From positions 1 to 64,000 of the forward strand of contig JAAERN010000009.1 of assembly GCA_024230295.1 (NCBI GenBank): a stretch of DNA of 64,000 nt, in the 5' to 3' direction. Both the position numbers and the translations under genes were made by a program. This stretch comes from Planctomycetota bacterium. GTDB lineage: Bacteria > Planctomycetota > Phycisphaerae > Phycisphaerales > SM1A02. Every line of letters begins with the position of its first letter. The first letter of the stretch is position 1. The notes beneath the pieces are model-generated. The model had not been told where the DNA came from, did no database searches, and worked only from the letters and a program-made list of their open reading frames with translations. Shown here one piece after another: positions 50,997 through 60,441 of the stretch.

Positions 50997-52148
50997 ATGA
51001 CGACCGCGACAGCGAAGCCTATGGATACCCGTGGACTGGCTGGACAAGCCGTTGGCGATACCAGCATCTGCTCTGTCAACCAGACGCAGTTGATTTACCG
51101 GGGCTATGAAATCGCCGATCTGGCTGCGCATGCCACTTTTGAGGAAGTCGCTCACTTGTTGCTCGTCGGCCACAAGCCCTCGGCTGAGGAACTGGCGGCA
51201 TTCGATGCTGTGCTCAAGGCAGAGCGAAGCATTCCAACACACATCCGCGATGCGATTGTTCGGATCGCGAAAGACACACCAGACGCGCACCCCATGAGTG
51301 TGCTGCGGTCGGCCGTGTCGCTACTTTCGCACGACGACGCTGACTGTGAAGACAACGGCGCCGAAGCCGAACTTCGCAAGTCCATGCGGCTTCTCGCAAA
51401 GATTCCAACATGCATCGGCGTGCATCAGATGGCACTTGATGGCAAGACACCTGTCGAGCCAGATTCCAATCTGTCTCACGCGGCGAATCTACTGTGGTGT
51501 ATGAGTGGTGAGAAGCCTGGTGAGATCGCCGCCAGGGTGACCGATGTATCGCTGATTCTCTACGCCGAGCATGATTTCAATGCATCGACGTTCACGTGCC
51601 GGGTGATCTCCTCGACCAACAGTGATATGCACTCAGCCGTATGTGGTGGCATCGGTGCACTCAAGGGCAACCTGCATGGCGGCGCTAACGAGGCCGCGAT
51701 GGACATGCTCAAAGACATCATGACTGACACCGAAGGTGGAGCCATGACGGTTGATGCATGGATGCAGCGGGCCTTTACCGAGAAGCGAAAGCTCATGGGC
51801 TTTGGCCACCGTGTCTACAAGAATGGTGACCACCGCGCCGGGATCCTCCGCGAGTGGGGCCTCAAATATGCCGCCGAAGAGAACACTGCTTCCAAGAAGT
51901 GGTTTGATTTGGGCGATGAAGTACAGGACATCATGCTTCGTGAGAAGAACATCCACCCCAACGTGGACTTTCCTTGCGGCATGACCTACTTCGCCATGGG
52001 CATTCCAGTTCCACAATACACCCCGATTTTTGTAGCCAGCCGAATCACCGGCTGGTGCGCTCATATTATGGAACAACATGCAAACAATCGCATCATCCGC
52101 CCCCTCGCCAACTACGTTGGCGCAGCGCTGCGGAATTGGTGCGACTAA
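50997..52148 (+). CDS. prpC: 2-methylcitrate synthase / citrate synthase
   Basis: 383 residues from ATG 50997 with GAGGGAAG eight bases upstream; length and the LIYRGYEIADLA start fit the short PrpC/citrate synthase group rather than the 430-residue hexameric type. Catalytic parts are the histidine in NLHGGANE, GHRVYKNGDHR, and the aspartate in NVDFPCG. It condenses propionyl-CoA (or acetyl-CoA) with oxaloacetate. Position next to prpB argues for the methylcitrate role. An apparent promoter and hairpin separate it from prpB, so expression may differ. Confidence 0.9.
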   Translation: MTTATAKPMDTRGLAGQAVGDTSICSVNQTQLIYRGYEIADLAAHATFEEVAHLLLVGHKPSAEELAAFDAVLKAERSIPTHIRDAIVRIAKDTPDAHPMSVLRSAVSLLSHDDADCEDNGAEAELRKSMRLLAKIPTCIGVHQMALDGKTPVEPDSNLSHAANLLWCMSGEKPGEIAARVTDVSLILYAEHDFNASTFTCRVISSTNSDMHSAVCGGIGALKGNLHGGANEAAMDMLKDIMTDTEGGAMTVDAWMQRAFTEKRKLMGFGHRVYKNGDHRAGILREWGLKYAAEENTASKKWFDLGDEVQDIMLREKNIHPNVDFPCGMTYFAMGIPVPQYTPIFVASRITGWCAHIMEQHANNRIIRPLANYVGAALRNWCD

Positions 52149-52183
52149 AGATTGCGGTGTCTCCCACCGTAGTTTCCAGGGCG

Positions 52184-52222
52184 AGGGCGAATTCAGGAAG
52201 AGTTTCGCCCTTGTCCATTTTT
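52184..52222 (+). terminator. probable rho-independent terminator of prpC
   Basis: AGGGCGAA (52184-52191) pairs perfectly with TTCGCCCT (52204-52211) around a 12-base loop and is followed a few bases later by TTTTT. It lies 36 bases past the prpC stop and before the 3-hydroxyacyl-CoA dehydrogenase gene. Confidence 0.55.
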
Positions 52223-52328
52223 GTGCTTGCCCAATGTTTCATTTCCCCAACATGCCAAGCAAAAACGAATAACCACACCCACAGGGGGTCGTTACAATTA
52301 ACGATTCACCACCAACACGGAGCCCCTT

Positions 52329-53207
52329 ATGTTAGACGTCAACACCATCACAGTCATCGGCGCTGGAACTATGGGGAGTGGCATTGCCATTACGGCAGCC
52401 ATGGCGGGAATCGACGTGTGTCAGGTTGACGTCTCACAAGAACAGCTCGAGCAGGCTCGTGGATACCACGAGAAAACACTCGGCCGCAACGTCGCTAAGG
52501 AACGCATGACACAAGCTCAGGCCGATGCCACACTGGCGCGGATTGGGTATGCCACCGAAACTTGCAAAGCCGCCGAGTCACAATTCGCTATCGAAGCGGC
52601 GACCGAGAACGAAGCGATTAAGAAGAAAATATTCGCAGGTATGGTCGAGACGTATTCAAACGACTGCATCCTCGCCACAAATACGTCGTCAATCTCCATC
52701 GGCTCGATTGCAAAGAGCGTGGGGCCTGCGGCCGATCGGGTCATCGGAATGCACTTCTTCAACCCCGTCCCCGTCATGAAACTCGTCGAGGTCATCAAGT
52801 GTGAGGCAACCAGCCGGGAAACACTTGATCAGACGATGGCACTCGGTAAGGCCATGGGCAAAACTCCGATTGCTGCCAATGACCACCCTGGATTTGTGAG
52901 CAATCGCGTGCTCATGCCCATGATCAACGAGGCGTTCCATGCGTGGAACGATGGTGTCGCAGATCCCGAGTCAATTGACGGCATCATGAAACTGGGCTGT
53001 GCCTTCCCGATGGGACCACTGCGACTCGCTGACCTCATTGGCTTGGACGTCTGCCGCGACATCATGCTCGTGCTGCACAACGGCCTGGGCCATCCTGATA
53101 AGTACAAACCCTGCGACAAACTCGTTGAGTTGGTTGAATCTGGCAGGCTCGGCAACAAGACGGGCTGGGGCGTCTACGACTACCGCGAGGCTGCCGCGAC
53201 AGCCTAA
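52329..53207 (+). CDS. hbd: 3-hydroxybutyryl-CoA (3-hydroxyacyl-CoA) dehydrogenase
   Basis: 292 residues, the length of stand-alone HBD/PaaH enzymes. The NAD-binding loop is VIGAGTMGSGIA (11-18 for the glycine motif). ATNTSSISI, GMHFFNPVPVMKLVEV with the catalytic histidine, NDHPGFVSNRVLMPMINEA and the final KTGWGVYDY are family marks. It oxidises 3-hydroxyacyl-CoA to the keto form, which the thiolase at 16 kb could cleave. GGAG sits six bases before ATG. A terminator separates it from prpC. Confidence 0.94.
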   Translation: MLDVNTITVIGAGTMGSGIAITAAMAGIDVCQVDVSQEQLEQARGYHEKTLGRNVAKERMTQAQADATLARIGYATETCKAAESQFAIEAATENEAIKKKIFAGMVETYSNDCILATNTSSISIGSIAKSVGPAADRVIGMHFFNPVPVMKLVEVIKCEATSRETLDQTMALGKAMGKTPIAANDHPGFVSNRVLMPMINEAFHAWNDGVADPESIDGIMKLGCAFPMGPLRLADLIGLDVCRDIMLVLHNGLGHPDKYKPCDKLVELVESGRLGNKTGWGVYDYREAAATA

Positions 53208-53290
53208 GCCTCCAACCACTGTTGATAGACTCATTCACATGCGGGTAACCAGATCGCCTGCGCAACTCAGTCAGGTAGAATCTACGCTTC

Positions 53291-55672
53291 ATGACATCGG
53301 CATCCAAACAACGCCGTAAGGGTCTTCCTGGACCTCTTCACCTCCTCGAAAACGTCTGGTTCGGCATTTTTCTTTTGACGCTGTTGTTTGTGTACTGCTC
53401 GATCGGTTCGGCTGGCATACCAGTGAGTTTGGCGTTCTGGGAGCCAACCGCGTGGTATCCACTCCGCGAACATCAGCTTCTGGAGATGACCGAGTACGAG
53501 TGGTTCAACTGGTGGCCGTTCTACACGCTCGTTGGGTTGACCTGCCTCAACATGGCGGTCGTCACGACTCGCTGGATCCCACTGACCGCAGTCAACGCGG
53601 GCGTATGGATGGTTCATGGTGGCATCATCATCATGTGCCTCGGTTGCGTGATCTACTTCGGAACCAAAGTCGAGGGCGATGTCGCTGTGGCGCGTGGCCG
53701 GCTCATGATCGAGACTCCCGATGGCCAGACGACGAGTCTTCTCGCCATGCCCGGAGCCAGCGCGACGGTCGGTTCGTCTGACAAGGTATGGTCGTTTCGG
53801 GTGGCGAGTATTGATCCCGAGTGGTCTCTGCTCAGCGGTGAAGATGCGGGCAAGCAAGCCTACGCGGTGACGGTGTCTGTCGAGGGTCCGGAACAGTCGT
53901 TCATGCGGCAGGTGATTGCGGGATATCCCGAGTACACCGAAGACATTATTCCAAGTGAGAATCATCAACAGCCGATGTCCCGAGCCAAAAATGTGCTTGG
54001 CGAGCCGCTTGTTAATAAGGATCTCTCGCTCACCATGGTGCCTGATCGCCGCGACACGTTCTACCTGCAGGCGCATTCATCCATCTATCTCCGCGAGGTG
54101 TCGTTCGACGATCTGGGTCGCACTGTGCCAAAGACTCCATGGATCGAGCGCCCCATCGGGGGAATGCCAAGGTTCCACGATCGAATCGGCGCGGCGGAGC
54201 GAGTCTGGACCGCAGCGGGCGAAGCGATCGAGATCAACCCACTGGACATGCGCGTCACTCCTGTCAACACGAAGGACCCGCTTGCCGGGACCGATGTGGT
54301 GTTGAGTGATTATCTTCGATATGCCTTGTTGCAACCAAGAGCAGTGCCAATCTCCAATGGCCCCCCGTCGCCTTGGGCATTGGTCACACTCAGTACACCG
54401 GATGGGCGAAGTCAAACCCACGAGGTTATGCCAATCGACGTTGGTCAATCGACGGCGCCGGCCGATCAGTTGTCAATTACATGGGTTGATAAAGATCTCG
54501 ACCTCGAACCAGCCGCCGTGCCACGGTTGCACATTCGGGTTCCCGAATCGGATGTTGACATCACCGTCCCGATCACAGTTGTGAGCGCCGTTGATCCAGA
54601 TCTTGAGATGACGCCGATCGAGGGCACGCCGTTCTCATGGCGGGTGCAACGATTCGATGATGGCCTCTTCATCGCAGACCACACCGTTTCGATGGCCCGT
54701 GTTGAGATTAACGATGGAAAGTCCACCTGGATGCGGTGGGTCTTCGACGACCCGTCGATGAACGCCGACATGGCGCTCGAGGGAAGCCCATCGCACGAGG
54801 GCAATCGAATTCTCGACGAACGGTTGACAGTGGCCTACCTGCCACCAGTCATTGGAAGGTCGACACTCGAACTGATAGCCGGGCCAGCGAGAGATCGGAT
54901 TCGGATACGGGTGTCGCTCCCTGGACAAGCGCCACGCGTTGAAGATGTTGTGGTTGGCACGCCGGTCGATCTTGCCCGCGGCATCACCATGACGGTCAAT
55001 GATTGGTCGCCAAGTGTTCGCGTGGAGACGCGGCCCACGGTTGTTCCAAAGCGGCAGCGTGATCTCGCAGCGGCGAATCAGTTCAGCATGGTTCGCGCGG
55101 TTGTACCGGGGCAGGTCGATCAGGTGGCATGGCTTCCAATGCACCACTATCCATTCGAGTCGCGGGCCGATACCGTCCTTGGTTTCAAGTACTCGCCGAC
55201 AACGATTCAACTCCCCGACGGACGTTTGATCGAAATGATGTTGTCGCGCAGCAGCCACCCGCTACCAGCAGACGTATCGCTGGATGGATTTCGAATTGCG
55301 ACGCATGTTGGTGGGTTCACCGGCAGTGTCAGTAGTGTGCTTAATTGGCACAGCCAGGTTCGATTCGAAGATTCAGACGGCGACGTTGAAATTGTTGAGG
55401 TCAGCGTCAACGATCCCAAGCCCAAAGATGGGCTGTGGTTCTTCCAGTCACAGTGGGACCCACCAGACCCGAGCGGTTCTCGCGGAGGCGTACCATCTGC
55501 CGGTCGCAACTTCACGGTCCTTGGTGTCGGCAACCGAAATGGCGTGTGGACCATGCTTGCGGGGTGCGTACTGAGTGTCGTCGGCATGATCTACGCCTTC
55601 TATATCAAGCCCATGATCAAACGGCGGGCCACGTTGGCTGTGTATCAAGCCGCTGGTGAGGTGACGTCATGA
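53291..55672 (+). CDS. ResB/Ccs1-like cytochrome c biogenesis protein with very large periplasmic domain
   Basis: 793 residues. Three N-terminal membrane helices (about 22-43, 74-94 and 98-124) precede an extracytoplasmic region of more than 600 residues and one C-terminal helix (about 753-773). The order matches ResB/Ccs1 of system II haem delivery, though most ResB are 450-600 residues. Strong support is the CcsA-like gene that begins inside its stop codon (ATGA). The large domain looks beta-rich and repetitive in style (VTVSVEGPEQ; MTVNDWSPSV). Sequence similarity alone is moderate. Confidence 0.75.
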   Translation: MTSASKQRRKGLPGPLHLLENVWFGIFLLTLLFVYCSIGSAGIPVSLAFWEPTAWYPLREHQLLEMTEYEWFNWWPFYTLVGLTCLNMAVVTTRWIPLTAVNAGVWMVHGGIIIMCLGCVIYFGTKVEGDVAVARGRLMIETPDGQTTSLLAMPGASATVGSSDKVWSFRVASIDPEWSLLSGEDAGKQAYAVTVSVEGPEQSFMRQVIAGYPEYTEDIIPSENHQQPMSRAKNVLGEPLVNKDLSLTMVPDRRDTFYLQAHSSIYLREVSFDDLGRTVPKTPWIERPIGGMPRFHDRIGAAERVWTAAGEAIEINPLDMRVTPVNTKDPLAGTDVVLSDYLRYALLQPRAVPISNGPPSPWALVTLSTPDGRSQTHEVMPIDVGQSTAPADQLSITWVDKDLDLEPAAVPRLHIRVPESDVDITVPITVVSAVDPDLEMTPIEGTPFSWRVQRFDDGLFIADHTVSMARVEINDGKSTWMRWVFDDPSMNADMALEGSPSHEGNRILDERLTVAYLPPVIGRSTLELIAGPARDRIRIRVSLPGQAPRVEDVVVGTPVDLARGITMTVNDWSPSVRVETRPTVVPKRQRDLAAANQFSMVRAVVPGQVDQVAWLPMHHYPFESRADTVLGFKYSPTTIQLPDGRLIEMMLSRSSHPLPADVSLDGFRIATHVGGFTGSVSSVLNWHSQVRFEDSDGDVEIVEVSVNDPKPKDGLWFFQSQWDPPDPSGSRGGVPSAGRNFTVLGVGNRNGVWTMLAGCVLSVVGMIYAFYIKPMIKRRATLAVYQAAGEVTS

Positions 55673-57369
55673 TTTGGATTGCGATTGTCATGATGTTGAC
55701 CTTTGTGGCGTCGGGTCAAGGGGCGGTACCGGCCACTACCAACGAGAACACGCCGACCTTCTATGAAGCGATCGACCTCACGCCGCTTGACGAAGTCACC
55801 GTGTGGCAAGATGGTCGCCTCAAGAGTTTTGAATCATTCGCCCGCGACACCATGAACTGGATCAGTGGTCCCCGAGAGCCCGGTGGGCTTGAGCCACGCG
55901 TCGCGATGCTCGACGTCATGCTGCGACCATCGGTCTGGCTTGACCAAGACTTGTACTACGTCAAGAACAAACTCGTTCGCGTGGAGATTGCGAGGGCACT
56001 GCGAGACAGCGCCACTAGGCCAGCGTCAGCGAGCGAAGAGCGGTTGGATCGGTTCATTGATCGTGGTCTGGCACCAAGGGGATTTCTAACACACTCCGAT
56101 GTGCAGGCAATACTCGCGCGGATGCGGACGGATGTGATGCGATTCGCCAAGCCAGTGCGAGCAATCGACACAGCGCTCATGGTTGCTCGCCCCGAAGTCA
56201 TTCGAGAGGAACTCCTGCTCGTGCCGCCATCGGGCGACGATGCACTGCGAAAGCCGTGGATGAGTATCGACGGAGTTACCGCGCAGGATCCCGCATCACC
56301 CGTCGCGGTGGCATGGACTGGATTTCAACAGGCGTGGCTCTCGGGTGATGTTGCGGGAGTCGGGGAGGGCGCCGCAACACTCTCGGCAGCCCTTCGGGGT
56401 GTCAACCCTGCGGTATACCCCTCGGGCGAGCGTCTTCGCGCCGAGAGCATGTACTTTCAATGGCGTGGATTCACATGGGGATGGATTTTCTACGTGCTTG
56501 CTGTGGCAGTGCTACTCATGTGGGTGGTGTACCGCTGGCGGGGCGCGTTCTGGGGTGGCCTGTTGATCTTCATGGTTGCCCTTGGACTACAGACGGCGTC
56601 GGTCATTCTCCGAACATACATCTCGGGACGCTGGCCCAACACGAACATGTTCGAGGCCGTGACGACAAGCGCGTGGTATGGCGGAGTCTTTGCGCTGATC
56701 ATGGAAATAATCATTCGAAAGACCCGTATGAAGGGCCTCTTCCTTCTTGGAAGCGCAATCTGTTCCACGGTGGCGCTCATGGCAGCGCACCTCGACCCAG
56801 TTCACCTCAACCCGGCGATCGGCAACAAAATGCCCGTGCTGCACGACGTGTGGCTACACATTCACACCAACGTGATCATCTTCGCCTACGTCCTCATCTT
56901 TCTAGCCGCTACGACGGCGGCCATGTTCTTGATCAGGCGATTGATGCAGATCGTATTTGGCCAGGTCGATGTTGGAAGTGACTATGCCCGAGCTGGCGGT
57001 GCCGGATTCCTAATGTCACCGCGGCCCGACGGCACGACCGCGTTGACCGCGCAGAGCACAACCTTCGGTCAGGTGCTGGATGGCGCGACGATGGTACTTG
57101 TCGAACTCTCTTTCATTCTCCTGTGGGCTGGCATTGTGATGGGCGCCATCTGGGCCGATCACTCGTGGGGCCGGCCATGGGGCTGGGATCCCAAGGAGAC
57201 ATTCGCGCTGAACACCTTCCTTATCTTTGCGCTGCTGATTCACGTGCGATTGACAGTCAAGGACAAGGGACTTTGGACGGCGATACTCGCCCTGATCGGC
57301 TGCGTTGTGATGATCTTCAACTGGATCATCATCAACTTTACGATCAGCGGTTTGCATTCGTATGCCTGA
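55669..57369 (+). CDS. ccsA: CcsA/ResC-like cytochrome c assembly protein
   Basis: 566 residues. A signal-like N-terminus and about 240 extracytoplasmic residues come before roughly eight membrane segments starting near 268. The haem-handling WWD-type motif WGRPWGWDPKE (near 500), with flanking histidines such as WADHSWG and HVRLTVKDKG, identifies the CcsA/CcmF/ResC family. CcsA alone is usually about 320 residues, so the N-terminal region is an added module. It is translationally coupled to the ResB-like gene. Together they would attach haem to c-type cytochromes. Confidence 0.88.
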   Translation: MIWIAIVMMLTFVASGQGAVPATTNENTPTFYEAIDLTPLDEVTVWQDGRLKSFESFARDTMNWISGPREPGGLEPRVAMLDVMLRPSVWLDQDLYYVKNKLVRVEIARALRDSATRPASASEERLDRFIDRGLAPRGFLTHSDVQAILARMRTDVMRFAKPVRAIDTALMVARPEVIREELLLVPPSGDDALRKPWMSIDGVTAQDPASPVAVAWTGFQQAWLSGDVAGVGEGAATLSAALRGVNPAVYPSGERLRAESMYFQWRGFTWGWIFYVLAVAVLLMWVVYRWRGAFWGGLLIFMVALGLQTASVILRTYISGRWPNTNMFEAVTTSAWYGGVFALIMEIIIRKTRMKGLFLLGSAICSTVALMAAHLDPVHLNPAIGNKMPVLHDVWLHIHTNVIIFAYVLIFLAATTAAMFLIRRLMQIVFGQVDVGSDYARAGGAGFLMSPRPDGTTALTAQSTTFGQVLDGATMVLVELSFILLWAGIVMGAIWADHSWGRPWGWDPKETFALNTFLIFALLIHVRLTVKDKGLWTAILALIGCVVMIFNWIIINFTISGLHSYA

Positions 57370-57714
57370 TGGAAAGGCACACATAGACCGTACGCGGTCG
57401 ATCATGGAGTCCTGTGGGGCGACGTCCTTGCTGTGCTGCGGATATGCCGGTCAATACTGATTACGCCAACGGCCTGAGAAGAAGAACAACTCGTCTCGAC
57501 TCCTCTCGCTAATCGAGAGCGATGGTTCTACCCAGCACGCGCCGGGCCCGGCATTCGTTGGAAAGCCTAAGTTCGCCACCGGGCCGACGGTCAACGTGGA
57601 ACTTCGTGGACAGCATGGCCAGCGTGTTCTCGACAATAAAACGCCGCCTGGGGTACAGGAATTGGTAGAGAACATCTGAACCCCATCTGCCATGGAGTAG
57701 TCCGCGCGGTTGGT
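57370..57714 (+). other. 345-base stretch between ccsA and addB; possible remnant ORF
   Basis: No supported gene. The plus strand is open from 57461 to TGA 57677 (about 72 codons, ending GVQELVENI) but lacks any start codon in frame before an in-frame stop at 57458. A short ATG frame at 57444 (MPVNTDYANGL...) would join it after a one-base shift. Two small hairpins (57386-57399 and 57503-57519) are present without U runs. A 103-residue minus-strand ORF here looks like a shadow. Confidence 0.35.
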
Positions 57715-60441
57715 ATGATCCATGGCATGATCGAGCGCCGCTTTCTGGGGTCCAACACACATCTATTGCACGCTCTGGCGAAGGACCTTGCTGATCGCCA
57801 CCGGGCCGGTGGTGTGGTTGACCTCTCGCGGACCGTGGTCATGCTTCCAACATCACGGGCACCTCGATGTCTGGAGATGCGACTGCTTCACGAGACCGCA
57901 TCAGATCTGTTGACGCCGCCAATCCTCTTGACACCAGCATCGCTGCTCGATCACATCATCGTGCCGCGGCGAACGATCGCCAGCCGACTGGCGAGTGACA
58001 TGGCTTGGCTCGATGTGGTTCGGATGTTGGATGAGACCGATCGGCGCACACTCCTTGGGCACAGCGACCCGATGTCCGTGGCGGAGTCTCATGCGCTTGG
58101 CAACCGACTGGCAGGCGTGTCGCGGGATCTTGCGGCGGCGTTTATGACGCCCGCCGAGGTAGTGTCTCGCTGTGAGGAGCGGGGCGTACCAGTGGACACA
58201 GCGAGATGGGCGATCATTGCCGGACTGCACGAGGCCATGATGGAGAGTCTCGCCGCGCAAGGATTGGATGATCGCGACGCGGCGCATCGTCAGGCAATCG
58301 ACGAGAGTCGACTGCACCTACATGCCATTGATCAGATCACCACGATCTCGGCTGACCTGCCACCTCGGCTTCGTCGCGTTCTAAACATGATTGCGGACCA
58401 GGGCATTCGCGTTGAGAACATCGTGCACGGGGAAAAATCCGACCTTGGCGACACCATTCTTCCCGATGGAACAGTGGACATCGATGCGTGGTGTGAGCAG
58501 GCCATCGACATCGACCATGTCGATGTGGCGGCGCAGACCAAAGACCAGATTGCCGTGGCTTTTGAACACCTCGCTGCGATGGCCCCGGATGGCGAGGGCA
58601 TCGGTGCCCGCGAGGTCCGACTCGTCGTCCCCGACGAGACGCTGCTTGGTCCGCTTCGCGGCGCAGCGATGGCGGAGGGGGTTCCACTGGAGCATTTTGA
58701 AGGCGACACACTTGATCAATCACCCGTCGGTCGCTTTGTCGTGCTGTTGCGTGATGTTGCCGAGTCAGAATCCGCGTCCGCCCTTTCAGCGCTCATCCGC
58801 CATCCCGCCGTGACGTCTTGGCTCCTGCGACAGGGCGTATCAGACCCAGTGATCACCTGGGATGCCATGTGGCGCACCCATGTACCCGGCCCGATCGCGT
58901 GTCTGACTGAGATCGTGCAGGGCACAGGGGCGAGCGCTGTGGTCGAGCCACTGGTGCACCTCACCGATCCATTGATGCAGCCACGACCGCTCGCCGATTG
59001 GGCCGGCGTGCTGCTGCAGCTTCTGACTAAAGTCTTCGATGACGGCGAACCGATCACGGATGCCACTACGCGCATGTTCGACGCGATGCACGGGGTACTG
59101 ACAGAGTTGCACGAACATCCGCCGGGCGAGGCAGTAGCAGCGTGCGACGCGCTGACGCTGGTGATGAGGCAACTCGAGACGATCGCCGCTACACAGCACG
59201 TGAAGACCGGTGGTCTTGATGTGATCGGATGGCTGGACGCGCATCTTGATGATGCGCCCCACATCATCGTGACCGGGCTCAATGAGGGCACGATCCCCGC
59301 GCCAGTCGGCGTGGATGCGTGGCTGCCCGATGCCAACCGCAGGGCGCTTGGTCTTCCAGATCGCCGCGCCCGTGAAGCCCGGGATGCATTTCTGCTGCGG
59401 TCTATGCTGCAGAGCGGGCGCGACGTCCGCTTGGTGTGCGCAAGGAAGGCCAGTGACGGGGAACCGCTGCCACCAAGCCGGCTGCTGCTTCGCGCGTCGG
59501 GGCGGGCGCTGGCCGAGCGCGTGCTGTCGATCATTGGTCCCAGTGCTTCGGAAGGCGTATCAACTCTCGCCGCCCGTCGCACCATCGTTGACCGAGATTG
59601 CTTGTTTGATCCGTACCCGCTGCCGAGTGGCGATCCAATCATTCGATCGATGTCGGTGACCTCATTCAGCCTGTTCATCAAGGATCCATACGCATTCCTG
59701 ATCGAGCGCGACGCCCGTATCAAGGCGCAGGATGTGAAGCTCGAATATCAACTCGACGCTATGGGCTTTGGAAACATGCTGCACGACAGCCTCGAGCAGT
59801 GGGGACGTGAGGAACTTGACCGCGACGCGCCGACCACCGACGCCGAGCGCATAGCCAGCGACATGTGCCACGCACTGGACCACCACATCAAGACGACGTT
59901 TGGCAGCATCGTGGCGCCTGGGGTTCGGTTGCAGGTCGCCATGGCGCGGCATCGGTTGGCCGCACTTGCCCGTGTACAAGCGGCGCGAGCCTCGGCTGGG
60001 TGGCGGATTCACCAGATCGAACACTTCTTCGGGCCGCCAAAGTTCGCTGACTCGCCGTGGCCGATCTTCCCAGATGACAAAGGCCTCTATCTCACGGGCC
60101 GTATTGATCGTGTGGATGTGCACGAGACTCATGGCTACCAAGCGCTCGACTACAAGAGCGGCCGCAAGGCGGAGGGGCCGGACAAGGTTCACCGCACGAA
60201 GAACGGATGGAAGGATCTGCAACTTCCTCTGTACCGCGTGCTGCTGCGATCGATTGGCATTGAAGTACCCAGTCACGGCCTCGGATACGTCTTGGTGCCG
60301 CCACAGGAATCACTGTGCCGCATCGCCATTGCCAGGTGGACCGAAACCGATCTGAATGAGGCTGAGGCGGAGGCTGCCGAGATCGTGCGGATTGTGTCGC
60401 AGGGGCGGCTGCTCGAAGTGGCGGAGGCGTCATTGGAATGA
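57715..60441 (+). CDS. addB: AddB-like helicase/nuclease subunit (PD-(D/E)XK)
   Basis: 908 residues. The N-terminal two-thirds resemble the inactivated helicase of AddB/RexB (VVMLPTSRAPRCLEMRLL; VVPDETLLGPL; HIIVTGLNEGTIPAP). The C-terminal nuclease has GRIDRVDVHETHGYQALDYKSG and a downstream LQLPLYRVLL, the PD-(D/E)XK pattern. The iron-sulfur cysteine set of classical AddB is not evident. It is followed with ATGA overlap by the AddA-like helicase, forming a double-strand-break resection pair. ATG 57727 is an equally likely start. Confidence 0.82.
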   Translation: MIHGMIERRFLGSNTHLLHALAKDLADRHRAGGVVDLSRTVVMLPTSRAPRCLEMRLLHETASDLLTPPILLTPASLLDHIIVPRRTIASRLASDMAWLDVVRMLDETDRRTLLGHSDPMSVAESHALGNRLAGVSRDLAAAFMTPAEVVSRCEERGVPVDTARWAIIAGLHEAMMESLAAQGLDDRDAAHRQAIDESRLHLHAIDQITTISADLPPRLRRVLNMIADQGIRVENIVHGEKSDLGDTILPDGTVDIDAWCEQAIDIDHVDVAAQTKDQIAVAFEHLAAMAPDGEGIGAREVRLVVPDETLLGPLRGAAMAEGVPLEHFEGDTLDQSPVGRFVVLLRDVAESESASALSALIRHPAVTSWLLRQGVSDPVITWDAMWRTHVPGPIACLTEIVQGTGASAVVEPLVHLTDPLMQPRPLADWAGVLLQLLTKVFDDGEPITDATTRMFDAMHGVLTELHEHPPGEAVAACDALTLVMRQLETIAATQHVKTGGLDVIGWLDAHLDDAPHIIVTGLNEGTIPAPVGVDAWLPDANRRALGLPDRRAREARDAFLLRSMLQSGRDVRLVCARKASDGEPLPPSRLLLRASGRALAERVLSIIGPSASEGVSTLAARRTIVDRDCLFDPYPLPSGDPIIRSMSVTSFSLFIKDPYAFLIERDARIKAQDVKLEYQLDAMGFGNMLHDSLEQWGREELDRDAPTTDAERIASDMCHALDHHIKTTFGSIVAPGVRLQVAMARHRLAALARVQAARASAGWRIHQIEHFFGPPKFADSPWPIFPDDKGLYLTGRIDRVDVHETHGYQALDYKSGRKAEGPDKVHRTKNGWKDLQLPLYRVLLRSIGIEVPSHGLGYVLVPPQESLCRIAIARWTETDLNEAEAEAAEIVRIVSQGRLLEVAEASLE

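Noticed and set aside
57451-57762. 103-residue minus-strand ORF between ccsA and addB
   Set aside because: No start signal, no recognisable family, and it overlaps the addB start; reads as a shadow of the open plus frame.
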